A DNA stretch of 64,000 nt, from assembly GCA_020796225.1 (NCBI GenBank), contig CM036755.1:46294306-46358305 (forward strand). Direction: 5' to 3'. Within the stretch, counting starts at the first letter, position 1; each line of letters begins with the position of its first letter. This DNA is from Arion vulgaris (Eukaryota > Mollusca > Gastropoda > Stylommatophora > Arionidae). The position numbers were made by a program, and so were the translations under genes. This document shows, piece by piece, positions 1-9,924 of the stretch. The notes beneath the pieces are model-generated. The model did not search any database, had not been told where the DNA came from, and saw only the letters and a program-made list of their open reading frames with translations.

Positions 1-17
1 CAATAATGTAATGATTT

Positions 18-440
18 CTATTGGCATTGGTATCCATTCTTCACCGGGTTCAATGTCTTCAAGTGAACACACCTGTTGAATACAGTTCTCGGTCTGACCC
101 ATCCAAGATTTTCCACTTTTAACATATTTCCTTTTTGTCTCTTTATTTCCATGTACAGAGGATGTTGTGTGTCAGCATTGACTCGAAGGTATGCTCGTGC
201 ACGTCTCATCAGTGTTCTATATTTCATAGTAGGATAGTCAAGAAGATAGCGCATCGCCCTGCATGACGTGTCTTTAGTGCACCCAAGTATGATGCACATC
301 GCCTCGTTCTGTATTCTTTCCAGTCGTTCTGACTATAACTGAGAGTCAGGATCGCTGGAGCATACTCAAGCACAGAAAGGACCAGACCTTGATCTAAAGA
401 CAAAGATGGCGCTGCGCACAATCCGCAGCCAACCTCATGC
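18..440 (-). pseudogene. LINE reverse transcriptase C-terminal fragment (I/Jockey-like), frameshifted
   Basis: Two minus-strand frames together read as the end of a non-LTR reverse transcriptase. The upstream part (about 440-310) contains DQGLVLSVLEYAPAILTLS, matching the usual 'L.VLEYA.PV.SLS' thumb segment. The downstream part (about 300-20) contains AMCIILGCTKDTSCRAMRYL and LMRRARAYLRVNADTQHPLY, the typical continuation in RNase-H-bearing LINEs. A frameshift near 300-310 separates them, so this is a dead copy. It probably belongs to the same lineage as the RNase H fragment at 11.9-12.3 kb. The element runs off the left edge of the window. Recognition rests on motif memory, not an alignment. 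Confidence 0.7.
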
Positions 441-903
441 AGCAAACCTTCTGCCTCATTATACATGACTATGTGTTCCATAACAGAAGTTTATTCAAGA
501 TGAAATTGACATAAATTTTAATTACTGTCATTTCAATAATTGACTTTCTTACGATCCCCAAATTGAGGATTTGTGGCTTTATTTTCCATAACAGTCTAGA
601 TTCAAGTTAAAATATATCTAACTTAAATAAAATGAAATTTTAATTGTACTTTTTTCAATATTATGACTTTTCTTATACAAACAAAAAAGTTTAAGATGAT
701 TTTTTTTTCATAATCAGTTATAGAGCTTCAAGTTAAAATGATATCTTAAACTTTAAACAAATGTTTACAGATGTACATTTTCCTTTTTTTTTTTCAATGT
801 TTAGGATATCAATTCTTCTTCTTCTTCTTCGAACGCTCCATATCGACCACTTGTCAACCACTCTGTGTGATGTGTATGTGATTTGAGCCTAAGAGCGATT
901 GTA

Positions 904-1841
904 CGAGGGCGCATTGAAAGTAATGCCTCCAAGTCCATAACTTTGTTAATATACATAATTTACAAAGAAACATACATTTTCAGAAAGCTTGAGATGTCCA
1001 CTACACAATAGAGTCATTATTTTCGACATAGTCACCTCCACGTTTCACACACACACGCCAACGTCGAACTAGTTGTTGCATCCGTCAAGAAAAAATCTGA
1101 TGATTTTTCACGAAGCCAGGTACTCGTCAGAAGCATATCTGTTTCCCTTGAGATGTTCCTTGAGCTTTGGGAACAGGAAAAAGTCACAAGGTGCCAAATC
1201 AGGGCTATATGGTGGGTGCGCTAAAATGTCGTCAAAATTGAGATTCTCTAATGCTGCCACTGTTTGTCTACTGGTGTGTGGACGAGCATTGTCATATTGA
1301 AGGACTGCGTGTTTTCCAGGACGAACACGTAGCAGTCTTGCCCGTAGTTTCTTCATCGTTTCCACATACCGATCAGAATTGACAGTATTGCCGCGTTCCA
1401 AAATTCTGTGTGGATTACGTCCTGGCAGTCCCAAAAAATGGTCATCAAAACTTTTCCCGCTGACGCAACAGTTTTGAATTTTTTTGGGTGGGTGAGTTTT
1501 GTGATCTGTATTCCATAGACTGGTGCTTGTTTTCAGGGTCGTAATGATGCACCCATGACTCATCGCCAGTGACAATTCGGAAGATAAAGTCATCGCCTTT
1601 TCGTTCATATCGCATCAGGTGTTCCTGACGCGCCTGATGTCATCAGATTTTTCTTCGACGGGATGCAACAACTAGTTCGACGTTGGCGTGTGTGTGGAAC
1701 GTGGAGGTGACTATGTCGAAAAATAATGACTCTATTGTGTAGTGGACATCTCAAGCTTTCTGAAAATGTATGTTTCATTTGTAAATTATGTATATTAACA
1801 AAGTTATGGACTTGGAGGTATTACTTTTCAATGCGCCCTCG
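904..1841 (-). mobile_element. mariner-family DNA transposon with long (~200 bp) terminal inverted repeats
   Basis: The element starts CGAGGGCGCATTGAAAG and ends with its inverted complement, flanked by TA at 902-903 and 1842-1843. The terminal inverted repeats extend about 200 bp (904-1103 against 1640-1841), far longer than the roughly 30 bp of classic mariners. Only about 540 bp lies between them, enough for the catalytic half of a transposase. It is therefore an internally deleted, non-autonomous derivative inserted in SINE-A. Confidence 0.9.
1108..1608 (-). pseudogene. mariner transposase remnant, catalytic C-terminal half
   Basis: The minus-strand frame contains VNSDRYVETMKKLRARL, then YDNARPHTSRQT, then HPPYSPDLAPCDFFLFPKLK. 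These are the second and third acidic catalytic blocks of mariner, with about 34 residues between the two Asp residues, the mariner D34D spacing. The first block (GDESWVHHYDPENK) is present just upstream (about 1500-1590) but in another frame, so at least one frameshift separates it from the rest. The N-terminal DNA-binding helix-turn-helix half is missing; mariner transposases are normally about 345 residues. The protein cannot be functional as it stands, but the inverted repeats could be mobilised by a relative. Confidence 0.88.
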
Positions 1842-2012
1842 TACGTTCTGCCAGTTATGCGCCTGATTTCTACGCTGCTTTTTTTTTTTACTAGGGTATC
1901 ATCCATAGAGCCTACATCAGTCGCCTCTTACGACATGCATTGTGGGTTGCAGTGGTACTATTCTTTGCATCCTTTGCGGGCCCTGGCACCACACATGGAC
2001 GAGGATATCAAT

Positions 2013-2216
2013 AGAAATAATTCAGCATTTTGATTTGTTTTTTAATGATATTTGCTTTTGTTTCTTGAACTTCTACAATGTGCATGAATTTGAATGAAAG
2101 TGGATTGATGAAAGTGAATAAGTGAGTGACAAAGTGAAGGTGAATGACCGAGTGAGTGATTTGAGTGTGTGAACATAGATAGTGAAAGTACATAATAAAT
2201 ACACTTCATCACAAAC
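2013..2216. other. Unassigned spacer
   Basis: This is AT-rich sequence with loose GTGAATGAG-type repetition around 2090-2190. I see no gene or recognisable element in it. Confidence 0.5.
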
Positions 2217-2228
2217 ACTCATCTGATT

Positions 2229-2471
2229 TTCCGAAGTGTTTACCGGGGCCCAAATTTGGGTGTAAAGAATATAACCACTGTTACCTGCCACACATGTCGT
2301 AAGAGGAGGTTTGGCTGAAATCGGATGCATGTATCCTAAACGTGTAGAAGTCTATGCATTTAGGGGCCTACCAAACCAATATTCAACATATACACGTTCT
2401 TGGCAAAGATCAAACATATCACAAAGAGTGATTAAAATTGGTCGTAAGAAGAACCAAAGAAGAAGTAGGAG
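2229..2471 (+). repeat. SINE-B copy with TSD
   Basis: The SINE-B head (ACCGGGGCCCAAATTTGGG, GTAAAGAAT, CATGTCGTAAGAGG) is followed by the body with GTGTAGAAGTCTATGC and the end GATCAAACATATCACAAAG, then a GAA-rich tail. Near-perfect TSDs ACTCATCTGATT / ACTCATGTGATT lie at 2217-2228 and 2472-2483. SINE-B and SINE-A share the head and tail motifs and differ in the middle. Confidence 0.85.
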
Positions 2472-2574
2472 ACTCATGTGATTGTTAATCATACCATTTT
2501 CACTACAAACAAAACACTTTTATTATAATTTTTGTTTTTGAAGTTGATGCTCTATTATTCTCTCATTGTTTGTA

Positions 2575-3372
2575 GTGTTTAGTTGTGTGTTGTGCTCTCA
2601 TTGTTTGTGTGTTTAGTTTCATTGTTTATGATGTGTCTAGCTAGTGTGTGTGTGCTCTCACTGTTTGTGTGTTTAGTTGTGTGTGTGTGATCTCACTGTT
2701 TGTGTGTTTAGTTGTGTGTGTGTGCTCTCACTGTTTGTGTGTTTAGTTGTGTGTGTGTGCTCTCACTGTTTGTGTGTTTAGTTGTGTGTGTGATCTCACT
2801 GTTTGTGTGTTTAGTTGTGTGTGTGTGATCTCACTGTTTGTGTGTTTAGTTGTGTGTGTGTGCTCTCACTGTTTGTGTGTTTAGTTGTGTGTGTGTGTGA
2901 TCTCACTGTTTGTGTGTTTAGTTGTGTGTGTGTGCTTCACTGTTTGTGTGTTTGGTTTATTGTTCTAATGTATTGTGTTTTTGGTTGTTTCTCACTGTTT
3001 TGTTTGATGTTTGTTGAGAGACTCTATTTGGGGAGTTTGGTTTCTTCATTGGTATGTGTGTGCTTCATGCTTTGTGTGTTTAGTTGTGTGTGTGTGTCTC
3101 ACTGTTTGTGTGTTTAGTTGTGTGTGTGTGTCTCACTGTTTGTGTTTATTGTGTGTTGCACTGTTGTGTGTTATTGTGTGTGGATCTCACTGTTTGTGTG
3201 TTTAGTTGTGTGTGTGATCTCACTGTTTGTGTGTTTGGTTGTGTTGTGATCTCACTGTTTGTGTTTTGGTTGTGTGTGTCTTGCTGTTTGTGTGTTTAGT
3301 TCTGTGTGTGTAGATCTCATTCTGTTTGTGTGTTTAGTTGTGTGTGTGTGATCTCACTGTTTGTTTCTCAAT
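2575..3372. repeat. GT-rich minisatellite, ~31-37 bp unit
   Basis: About 20 imperfect copies of a unit containing CTCACTGTTTGTGTGTTTAG plus a (GT)n run of variable length. Open frames in all three plus-strand phases translate to Cys/Val-rich repeats and are artefacts of the array. Its right edge runs straight into a LINE fragment at a TTTGTTTCTCAATG match, so the array may have grown at a LINE break point. Confidence 0.9.
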
Positions 3373-3560
3373 GTAAATCAAGCAAGATTCTGTCCCAACT
3401 TTCTTTCTTATGCTGGTGTTGGTGGCTGTCTTTCCTAGTGTTGCTGGTAACTTTTCGCAGGCATCGCAGTGCACATGTATTCGTTCTTTTGGCGACTGTA
3501 CTTTGCTCATTGTCCATGTTTGGCTCTGGTAAGAATGTACAATGTTCAATGTTCTCTTAT
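3360..3560 (-). pseudogene. LINE reverse transcriptase 3' fragment
   Basis: Read on the minus strand it gives HSYQSQTWTMSKVQSPK and further on KVGTESCLIYIEKQ, corresponding to the 'CYQ.QTW' and 'IEKQ..KWFGH' segments of the LINE tails elsewhere in this window (11.2 kb, 21.5 kb). It is truncated by the GT array on one side and SINE-A on the other. Confidence 0.75.
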
Positions 3561-3612
3561 GCTGTTCAGATCTCTCAATAATAAACTTCTGAACTTTTTT
3601 TGTTTGTAAATC

Positions 3613-4410
3613 CGCCCGTGTGTGGTGTCGCCCGTGTGTGGTGTCGCCCGTGTGTGGTGTCGCCCGTGTGTGGTGTCGTGGTGTCGCTCGTGTGTGGTGT
3701 CGGCCGTGTGTGGTGTCGACCGTGTGTGGTGTCGCCCGTGTGTTGTGTCGCCAGTGTGTGGTGTCGCCCGTGTGTGGTGTCGCCCGTGTGTGGTGTCGTG
3801 GTGTCGCCCGTGCGTGGTGTCGCCCGTGTGTGGTGTCGCCCGTGTGTGGTGTCGCCCGTGTGTGGTGTCGCACGTGTGTGGTGTCGTGGTGTCGCTCGTG
3901 TGTGGTGTCGCCCGTGTGTGGAGTCGTGGTGTCGGCCGTGTGTGGTGTCGACCGTGTGTGGTGTCGCCCGTGTGTTGTGTCGCCAGTGTGTGGTGTCGCC
4001 CGTGTGTGGTGTCGCCCGTGTGTGGTGTCGTGGTGTCGCCCGTGTGTGGTGTCGCCCGTGTGTGGTGTCGCCCGTGTGTGGTGTCGCCCGTGTGTGGTGT
4101 CGCCCGTGTGAGGTGTCGCCCGTGTGAGGTGTCGCCCGTGTGGTGGTGTCGCCCGTGTGGTGTCGGGGTCCGCAAGGAAAGTAAAGAATAGTACCACTGC
4201 GACATACAAGGCATGTCGTAAGAGGCGACTGAGGTAGGGACCTAGAGAAGCTACCCTAGTAAATAAAAAGCGACGCAGAAATCGGATGTACTGGCCTACT
4301 TGTAGACGAAAAACTGACACAACATACAATCGCTCTTAGGTTCAGATTACATACAAATCACAAAGAGTTGTTTAACAATTGGTCGATATGGGACCGTTTG
4401 AAGAAGAAGA
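3613..4410 (+). repeat. SINE-A copy whose 5' terminus has expanded into a 16-bp minisatellite
   Basis: Bases 3613-4165 are about 34 copies of a 16-bp unit CCCGTGTGTGGTGTCG with occasional variants and partial units. They lead directly into a normal SINE-A body (GTCCGCAAGG, AAAGAATAGTACCACTGC, GTCGTAAGAGGCGACTGAG, then a GAAGAAGAAGA tail ending 4410). The unit equals the terminal head sequence of SINE-A (CGCCCGTGTGGTGTCGGGG). TSD-like TTGTAAATC / TTGTAACTC at 3604-3612 and 4411-4419 enclose array plus body, so the array lies inside the insertion. Long open frames on both strands here are repeat artefacts. Confidence 0.9.
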
Positions 4411-4419
4411 TTGTAACTC

Positions 4420-4880
4420 GGTCCAAGAATATAAAATGAAACAAAACAAAAGAGTAAATGTTTAAATGAACAAATCCATCTATATTTCAAACTCATCTGA
4501 CATTTATTTACATTGAATTGTAGAAGTAAAAAAACAAACTGAGAAACCATAGTAAGGCAGGAAAATTTACAAATCAAATACATAATTCATGTTTTTAAGG
4601 ATCTTTTTCTTACCAAAAGTGTGTAAAATCATGAATCTTGACCGACAATTAAGAACATTACAAATACTCTTCTTCTTCTTTTTCTTCTTCAACTCTCCGA
4701 GTTCATTGTTGCAGATATCATACTCTTCAATTTATCTCTGTTCTTAGGCGTTACTACTCAATTGTTAAATCCTGGTATTTGAGGTTGGTTGTTTGTCAAG
4801 TACGAGATAAAAGCCAAGGTGCAATACTTTCAACGTAAGGATTAGCCTTGTTTTTGCTCATATCAGAGCACATAAGCCTG
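4420..4880. other. Mostly unassigned, with a short dispersed repeat at its right end
   Basis: A CTTCTTCTTCTTTTTCTTC run at about 4670-4690 may be another GAA tail in reverse. The segment near 4800-4880 (CAACGTAAGGATTAGCC, ATATCAGAGCACATA) has a second copy at 5295-5395 (CAACCTAAGGATGAGCC). No gene is seen. Confidence 0.45.
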
Positions 4881-5115
4881 AAATGAAAATCGTAGCATAT
4901 CCTAAAGGACGTAGCCATCAAATACAGTAAATGAGTCGTTGATTTTTCTAGGCACCACTTATACGTTCAATAGTTTGCAATTGCTTTCTGAACGGTGAGG
5001 TCTGTTTTTTTACCTTTTTTGTAAAAATCCCACGGAAACGAATTTGCTTCCAAACTTGCCACCGTGGGGTTTGAACCAGGTACGCTTGGGTTCGTGATCG
5101 AGCTTACTACCGCTT
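4881..5115 (-). repeat. SINE-E copy (tRNA-headed), degenerate
   Basis: It reads in reverse as the SINE-E head (box-B-like GGTTCAAACCCC) followed by the GCAAACTATTGAACGTATAA and GGATATGCTACGATTTTCAT segments found in the better copy at 9.2-9.5 kb. It carries several substitutions and no clear TSD. Confidence 0.7.
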
Positions 5116-5139
5116 AAGCTACAGAAAAAAAAATGAACC

Positions 5140-5240
5140 CCTTTCGGATAATCCGATTTCCTGGTCTACTTCAATGTTATCTCTCCATCGTTTTCGTGGT
5201 CTACCTCGTGGTCTTATTGCCTCTCATTGTTTTGTATATA
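5140..5240 (-). pseudogene. LINE 3' fragment with RGRPRKRW motif
   Basis: A minus-strand frame reads PRGRPRKRW at about 5180-5215, the Arg-rich motif in the RT C-terminus of several LINE copies in this window. Only this short patch is recognisable. Confidence 0.5.
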
Positions 5241-5394
5241 CAATTTTAAGTTCTCTGTTATTCTTATTTATTTGTTTGTTATGGATTAAATCCTCTTCAA
5301 ACCGAGGCACGATCCTTTCAACCTAAGGATGAGCCTTTTTTGGGTTATATCAGAGCGCGTAGGCCAACAATCGTGAAAAATAAGAATTGACTCC

Positions 5395-5646
5395 TTTTTA
5401 AGAGGGCCGCCCTGGACGTGCCACACCAGGTGGATCCAGTACTGGAGAACGTAAAACGTTTATAAACTATCAAGCACCCTCAATCCTTCCATCGAGGGCG
5501 CTCCTAGTTTTGTAAGGGGTGGTATTTTGCCATTTGGCGTTTAGTGAATGCTCCCAACCTTCAGCTTCGATCAAGTGGGGACTAGTTCTGTAACACAGAA
5601 TAATATCTGTGTGACCCATTCGGCCACGTATCAGATATTAAGCGAT
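5395..5646 (-). repeat. U2-snRNA-headed SINE-like unit, copy 1
   Basis: Read on the minus strand it starts ATCGCTTAATATCTGATACG. The first seven bases equal the U2 snRNA 5' end, and AATATCTGATACG equals the U2 segment just before its second stem, so it looks like U2 with an internal deletion. Further on it shares ACTTGATCGAAG, AAAACTAGGAGCGCC and CACCTGGT with copy 2, the last two recalling the U2 3' domain. Copies 1-3 lie head to tail. Confidence 0.6.
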
Positions 5647-5650
5647 ACAT

Positions 5651-5900
5651 ATTTTTTTTTTAATGGGGCGCTCCCCGGACGCGCCATACCAGGTGGACCC
5701 CGTACAAGACAACGGGAAGACGTTTATAAACTATCAAGCCCTTCGATCGATGGCGCTCCTAGTTTTGTACAAGGGTAGCCATGTGGTATTTAATGAAAGC
5801 TCCCGACCTTCGGCTTCGATCAAGTGGGCACTAGTTCCGTAACACAGGCTGATATCTTTGTGAACTCAAAGAATGGGCAACGCGGCAGATATCAAGCGAT
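5651..5900 (-). repeat. U2-snRNA-headed SINE-like unit, copy 2
   Basis: It has the same layout as copy 1: ATCGCTT start, GTGCCCACTTGATCG, ACAAAACTAGGAGCGCC, then CACCTGGTATGGCGCGTCCG, resembling U2 stem-loop IV (ACCTGGTATTGCAGTACC). An A-run (10-11 A) follows its 3' end and separates it from copy 1, consistent with a retrotransposed RNA. Confidence 0.6.
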
Positions 5901-5924
5901 ATAGATACTTTTTTCATTTTTTCA

Positions 5925-6126
5925 GGGTCCTTACCCTTTAGTGCCGGACATGGTGGTACCCGGTCACGTTGCAAACGTGTAAAAATCCCAAGCGTCGTCT
6001 TCCTTTCGAAAAGAGCTGCTCGGAACTTTTGATTTTGTTGCCTATGGCTTTATGATGGCTCCGCCCATTGCCCACGATTAAGTGGGCACTAACACTTTGA
6101 TCTTAGTCAAAAGGCCGAGAAGCGAT
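5925..6126 (-). repeat. U2-snRNA-headed SINE-like unit, copy 3 (best U2 match)
   Basis: On the minus strand from 6126 it begins ATCGCTTCTCGGCCTTTTG then ACTAAGATCAA. Against the conserved U2 snRNA 5' end I count 29 of the first 30 bases identical. It then diverges but keeps GTGCCCACTT shared with copies 1 and 2. Total length is about 200 bp, close to U2 (about 190 nt). The rest no longer resembles U2 well, so it is not a functional snRNA gene; it is a U2-derived repeat or chimeric pseudogene. Confidence 0.75.
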
Positions 6127-6129
6127 GAT

Positions 6130-6940
6130 TAACTCCTTTGGGAGAATCCAAGTAAATTGGTCTTACTTCTAATATCATGCTACCATTTTTGTGAATAACA
6201 ATTCAGAGAAAAATAGCAACATTTCTTAGCTTCTTTTTCTTCTTCTTCTTGTGTTTGCTCGTTATGAATTCAGACGTAGTCAGGGCGCCTTGTATGGCGC
6301 TTCTATCTGATTTTTACGTTAATGCCTGCTTTCCATTTCTTAACTGTTGATTTTGCTTTTGGTTGAGGTAAAAATGTAAGAGGGATAACTAGGTGATACA
6401 TATTATGCATGTATTACTTCCCTTCCTACGTCTGATGTATTACTTCCCCTTCTAGTTTTGACTATGCTGGATTGTTTGGTGTCTCACCAAAGTAAAGTAT
6501 TCGCCCTTTCCAATTTGTGGCGACAATCCCCATGTTCTTCTGACTCAGCGCTGCCTGCAACCTTCTGGTCAGATCTGCCGTTGTACGTCATTGAAAGCAG
6601 AGCAGTTCTTTAGTACCAGTACCAGTGATTCGGTTTCGATGAGAAAAAAAAACCCACCCAACTCAACAAAAACATATTCTAGGGAAGTTAGGTCACAGTC
6701 CAAAATGGCGTTTGTACTGCACGCCTGACATGCGACAAGGTTGATTTTCACATGACATATGAATATACACAAATATTGGTGACGTTGCACACAAATTAGA
6801 ATACACATCTTTGCAAGTAACGAAATCAAATACATGTTGTTACTACGCGCGCACACGCAGACACACTCACGCAAATTATTCTTCTTATATTCCTTCCGTA
6901 CTGTTATACATTACATAGGATCGACAAGCAACTTCTTTAT
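6130..6940. other. Unassigned, with one dispersed repeat end
   Basis: Around 6225-6310 a CTTCTTCTTCTT run followed by TATGAATTCA..AGTCAGGGCGC has a second copy at 51480-51540, so it is part of a dispersed repeat. The rest (6310-6940) shows no gene or family that I recognise. Confidence 0.4.
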
Positions 6941-6949
6941 ACCGCTCTT

Positions 6950-7065
6950 TTCTTATGTTTTGTTATGTTATGCGGTCGACGTTATGGCACATTGGGCATT
7001 CCCATGGTGCTCTGTTCTCCGCTGCAGCAGCCATCCTAAAGTCCGGTTCCTCCCCGTATCCATGA
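6950..7065 (-). repeat. CATAA-tailed repeat, reverse copy
   Basis: TTATGTTATG at 6960 followed by GGGCATTCCCATGG and CTCTGTTCTCCGCTGCAG is the reverse of the segment at 18510-18625, where the same sequence ends in a (CATAA)n run. It is probably the 3' end of a retrotransposon with an (ACATA)-type tail. Confidence 0.55.
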
Positions 7066-7227
7066 GAAGTTGATAAGTTAGTATACCTTCTCTCTCTACC
7101 ATGAAGGCGACACTGTCTGGCTATATATACCGCTCTATCCTGGCCAACTCATTCAATCTCTACTATGGTATTAAGTCGGATATGCCTTGCATCTCTTAGT
7201 AACGTTTGTTTCATTGTTTCTCTAAAG

Positions 7228-7678
7228 CAGAGTTTCCCAAAGTGGGTGGTACCCCCCAGTGGGCGTTGAAGCGTTCTAGTGGGGCGATAGTGGGTTCAGA
7301 AGAATTTCCGGGGTGTTCAGACGATTAGGGGTCGGTGGCTCCTTAAAGAAGAAATTAATAATAAATATTTTTAAATAAACTATTTTCGTGATTTTGCGAT
7401 TGAATAATCATTTAAAATTTGAATTCTGCATTTTAATTAATCTTATGCCCGTCTTACACGATCCATTTTTGCAGAATTTTCTATTTCATGTATACAATTA
7501 TTTGAAAATTGACCATGTATTACAGAAATATATATCAATTTTCTATGTCAAAGAAAATAGAGCATGTATATATGTGGGGGGCGGAAGGGTTGGTAAACTG
7601 TTATAATGTGGAAGGAGGTGTTACAAAGTTTATGTTGTGCAAAGTGGACGCAGGGCCGAAAAAGTTTGGGAATCTATG
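7228..7678 (+). mobile_element. hAT-like non-autonomous element (MITE), copy 1
   Basis: 451 bp with imperfect terminal inverted repeats (CAGAGTTTCCCAAAGTGGG and the complement of AAAAGTTTGGGAATCTATG). It is flanked by 8-bp TSDs CTCTAAAG / CTCTAGAG at 7220-7227 and 7679-7686, fitting the hAT nTCTAGAn preference. A second copy in reverse lies at 57941-58402. It encodes no transposase; small ORFs inside are not supported. Confidence 0.85.
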
Positions 7679-8039
7679 CTCTAGAGCGTCATGTATTTCT
7701 TAAAACCTTTGCCTTCCATTTCAATGCCTGCTTTGAGATATACTTATATAATATATTAATCAACCAATCAATAAATAAACTATGTGCAATCACCACATTG
7801 AAGAGTGTCTGTAATAACTCTCCAACAAGTTCAGTCCCTTGCTCTGACGGTGCACTCTGTCAGATTATTGACTGTCCACGTTCTGATATTCCTCTTCCCA
7901 AATGTATCTACGACTTCCCCTTGCAACCTTCTACCTTCTCTTCTAATCCAAGATGGTTTTCAACATACTGGCATGTCTCTTTATGTGACAAAAATATAGA
8001 ATATATCTGTGTATTATATACATATATATGCTTTACATG

Positions 8040-8600
8040 CCCTGGGAGCATTTTTTCAGCAAATGGAAGAATAACTAACGAAATTCAACATAGATGCAAT
8101 AAAGAAAATCAAATCATAGGACAAATGATGCCAATTTTGAAATACAAACACGTCACCATCAACACTAAAAGAGCATTGCTCAACACAATCTTTCTCCCAA
8201 CATTATGCTATCAGTGCCAGACCTGGGCACTGCCATCAAATGATAGAAGAAAACTAGTCACGACAGAGATGAAGTGTCTACGCAGAATGCTGGGAATATC
8301 AAGAAGAGACCGGTTTCGAAATTAAGACATCGTAAAAAAATGGGTACAACATCAGTATTGAACTTCATCAAGAAACAACAAATTCAATGTTTCGGCCACA
8401 TAAGCAGATTACCAACAGACAGTGTGCCTCAAAGAGCTCCGTATGTTACTCCGATTCAGTAGATACAAAGCAAAAGGTCGTCCACGCAAAGGTGGACCAG
8501 ATTAATAACAGAGGCGGTTAAAAACACTGTTTATGAAGCGTACACAAAAATCCGTTATAGAAGACTCTTCCTATCCTGAAACTGTGAGGCAAAACAGGTT
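8040..8600 (+). pseudogene. LINE reverse transcriptase 3' region, frameshifted
   Basis: A plus-strand frame from about 8040 gives NGRITNEIQHRCNKENQIIG, then NTIFLPTLCYQCQTWALPSN, then KLVTTEMKCLRRMLGISRRD, the RT thumb and C-terminal region. After about 8320 the frame shifts and continues GTTSVLNFIKKQQIQCFGHI, PTDSVPQR and so on to the 3' end CTGTGAGGCAAAACAGG at 8580-8597. The catalytic RT fingers/palm (YxDD) and endonuclease are absent. This is a single-unit relative of the LINE whose tail forms 42-bp arrays at 31.7 and 56.7 kb. Confidence 0.85.
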
Positions 8601-9215
8601 TATTGAAAATAAGAAAAGATACATGCGTGTGTATGTGTGTTTATAAAATAACTAGTAATTAATTAGTACTCATAATACTACAGAAAAAGATTAGTAGTTG
8701 AGTTAGCTTTTGATCCCTAAGGTTTCAGTCTTAGTAGTTAGAAATGTCCTCCCTCTGTTGTCTTGTCCTAATTAACAAATCCTAATCATTAGATCATTCA
8801 TATATGCCCGCCAATGTTAAACCACACAATCTTAGCTGGGCTGGTTCGGAATTAATTTCTCATGTGACAAATTTATATAGTATCACGCAATTCTAAGTTA
8901 GCAGCGACGGAAATGTTGAACTCCACGTGAATCACACAAGTTGTTTATTTAGCGAGTAAAAATGTGATAGATGTGTTACCCGTCACGGTGATCCTTGAAC
9001 ATGGTGTTCTAAATTGTGAGATGTGTTACAGAAAGTGTATAATCATCGCCTTCATACGAAAGTAGTTTATCCTAAATATGGCGTAATTATTGCATATAAG
9101 GTCAGTCTGGATTCTGTTCATGTTATATTGATTACGCGACCTTGATGGGGGAACCTCGGTGGCGGTTTTAACGTGACCGTTGTGCATAGACACTTAATTA
9201 GTATCAGATAGTGTT
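8600..9215. other. Unassigned AT-rich spacer
   Basis: No coding frame, recognisable repeat or RNA gene is seen between the LINE tail and SINE-E. Confidence 0.4.
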
Positions 9216-9475
9216 CACTGAGCGTCTGTAGCATAAACGGGAGTAGAGCTCTCTCACAACCGAAGCGTATCTGGTTCAAACTCCGCGGCGGGTAAGTTTG
9301 GATGCAAATTACTTCCCTTGGATTTTTACGAACGATAAAATAAACACCACTGTTCAGAAAGCAATGACAAGCTACTGAACGTATAAGTAGTGCCTATAAA
9401 ATCGACTAGACGTTTTCTGTGGTTGATAGCTAAGTCCTGTAAAGGATATGCTACAATTTTCATTTTATACAAATG
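9215..9475 (+). repeat. SINE-E copy (tRNA-headed)
   Basis: The head contains a box-B-like GGTTCAAACTCC, followed by TTGGATGCAAATTACTTCCC, CAGAAAGCAATGACAAGCTAC, TGAACGTATAAGTAGTGCC and AGTCCTGTAAAGGATATGC. The body matches the copies at 18.9, 38.5 and 61.6-62.0 kb. It represents an older subfamily with 'ACGTATAAGTAGTGCC' in place of 'ACGTAATAATGCC'. Confidence 0.8.
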
Positions 9476-9924
9476 ATTTCAGTGCTCACTGGTGGGACGG
9501 GACGGATTAGCGTAATGCATAAGCATAACACATTAGCGAATGCAGTAACGTCGTTTCTATGGAAATTACAACCTTATAAACAAAAGGGAGTGTCAGAAAC
9601 CAGAATGTTAACATATCGAACACACTGATCTTTATCAGGGTTGAACAACCAAAATATAGTAGAAATGGGAAACGTAAGAAAAATAACCGGGAACGTAACG
9701 TTATATACATAGATCACAGATGCAACCAAAAAATAATATATAAACATTGTATGAATAAGCTTTGTTATTTTTGGAAGATTGGGTCCAAAATATTTCAGAA
9801 ACATGTATTATCAAATTATCCTGTTCTAAAAATAGCTGGTTTCCAGGAAACGAGATGGAGTTAAGGGGTAAGGAATCATCAACATAATAAGTTGTAAACA
9901 TAATTTATTCAAGCCGCTCTCATA

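Larger units (their letters stand above)
814..2001 (-). repeat. SINE-A copy interrupted by a mariner element
   Basis: A roughly 250-bp GAA-tailed SINE lies in reverse orientation (CTTCTTCTTC tail at 813-830, GC-rich head ending near 2001). It is split at its internal TA by the 938-bp mariner at 904-1841. A perfect 11-bp TSD, AGGATATCAAT, flanks the whole unit at 803-813 and 2002-2012. Uninterrupted copies at 46.8 kb and 50.8 kb show the sequence across the empty site. Confidence 0.9.

Noticed and set aside
2815..3581. Cys/Val-rich secreted-protein-like ORFs
   Set aside because: Encoded by the GT-rich minisatellite in multiple frames.
3334..4329. 331-codon minus-strand ORF and several long plus-strand ORFs
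   Set aside because: They are produced by the 16-bp array, whose unit has no stops; frames are open on both strands with periodic residues only, and the first part is a LINE remnant.
5925..6126. Functional U2 snRNA gene
   Set aside because: Only the first ~35 bases match well; the branch-point-binding region, Sm site and 3' stem-loops are not conserved.
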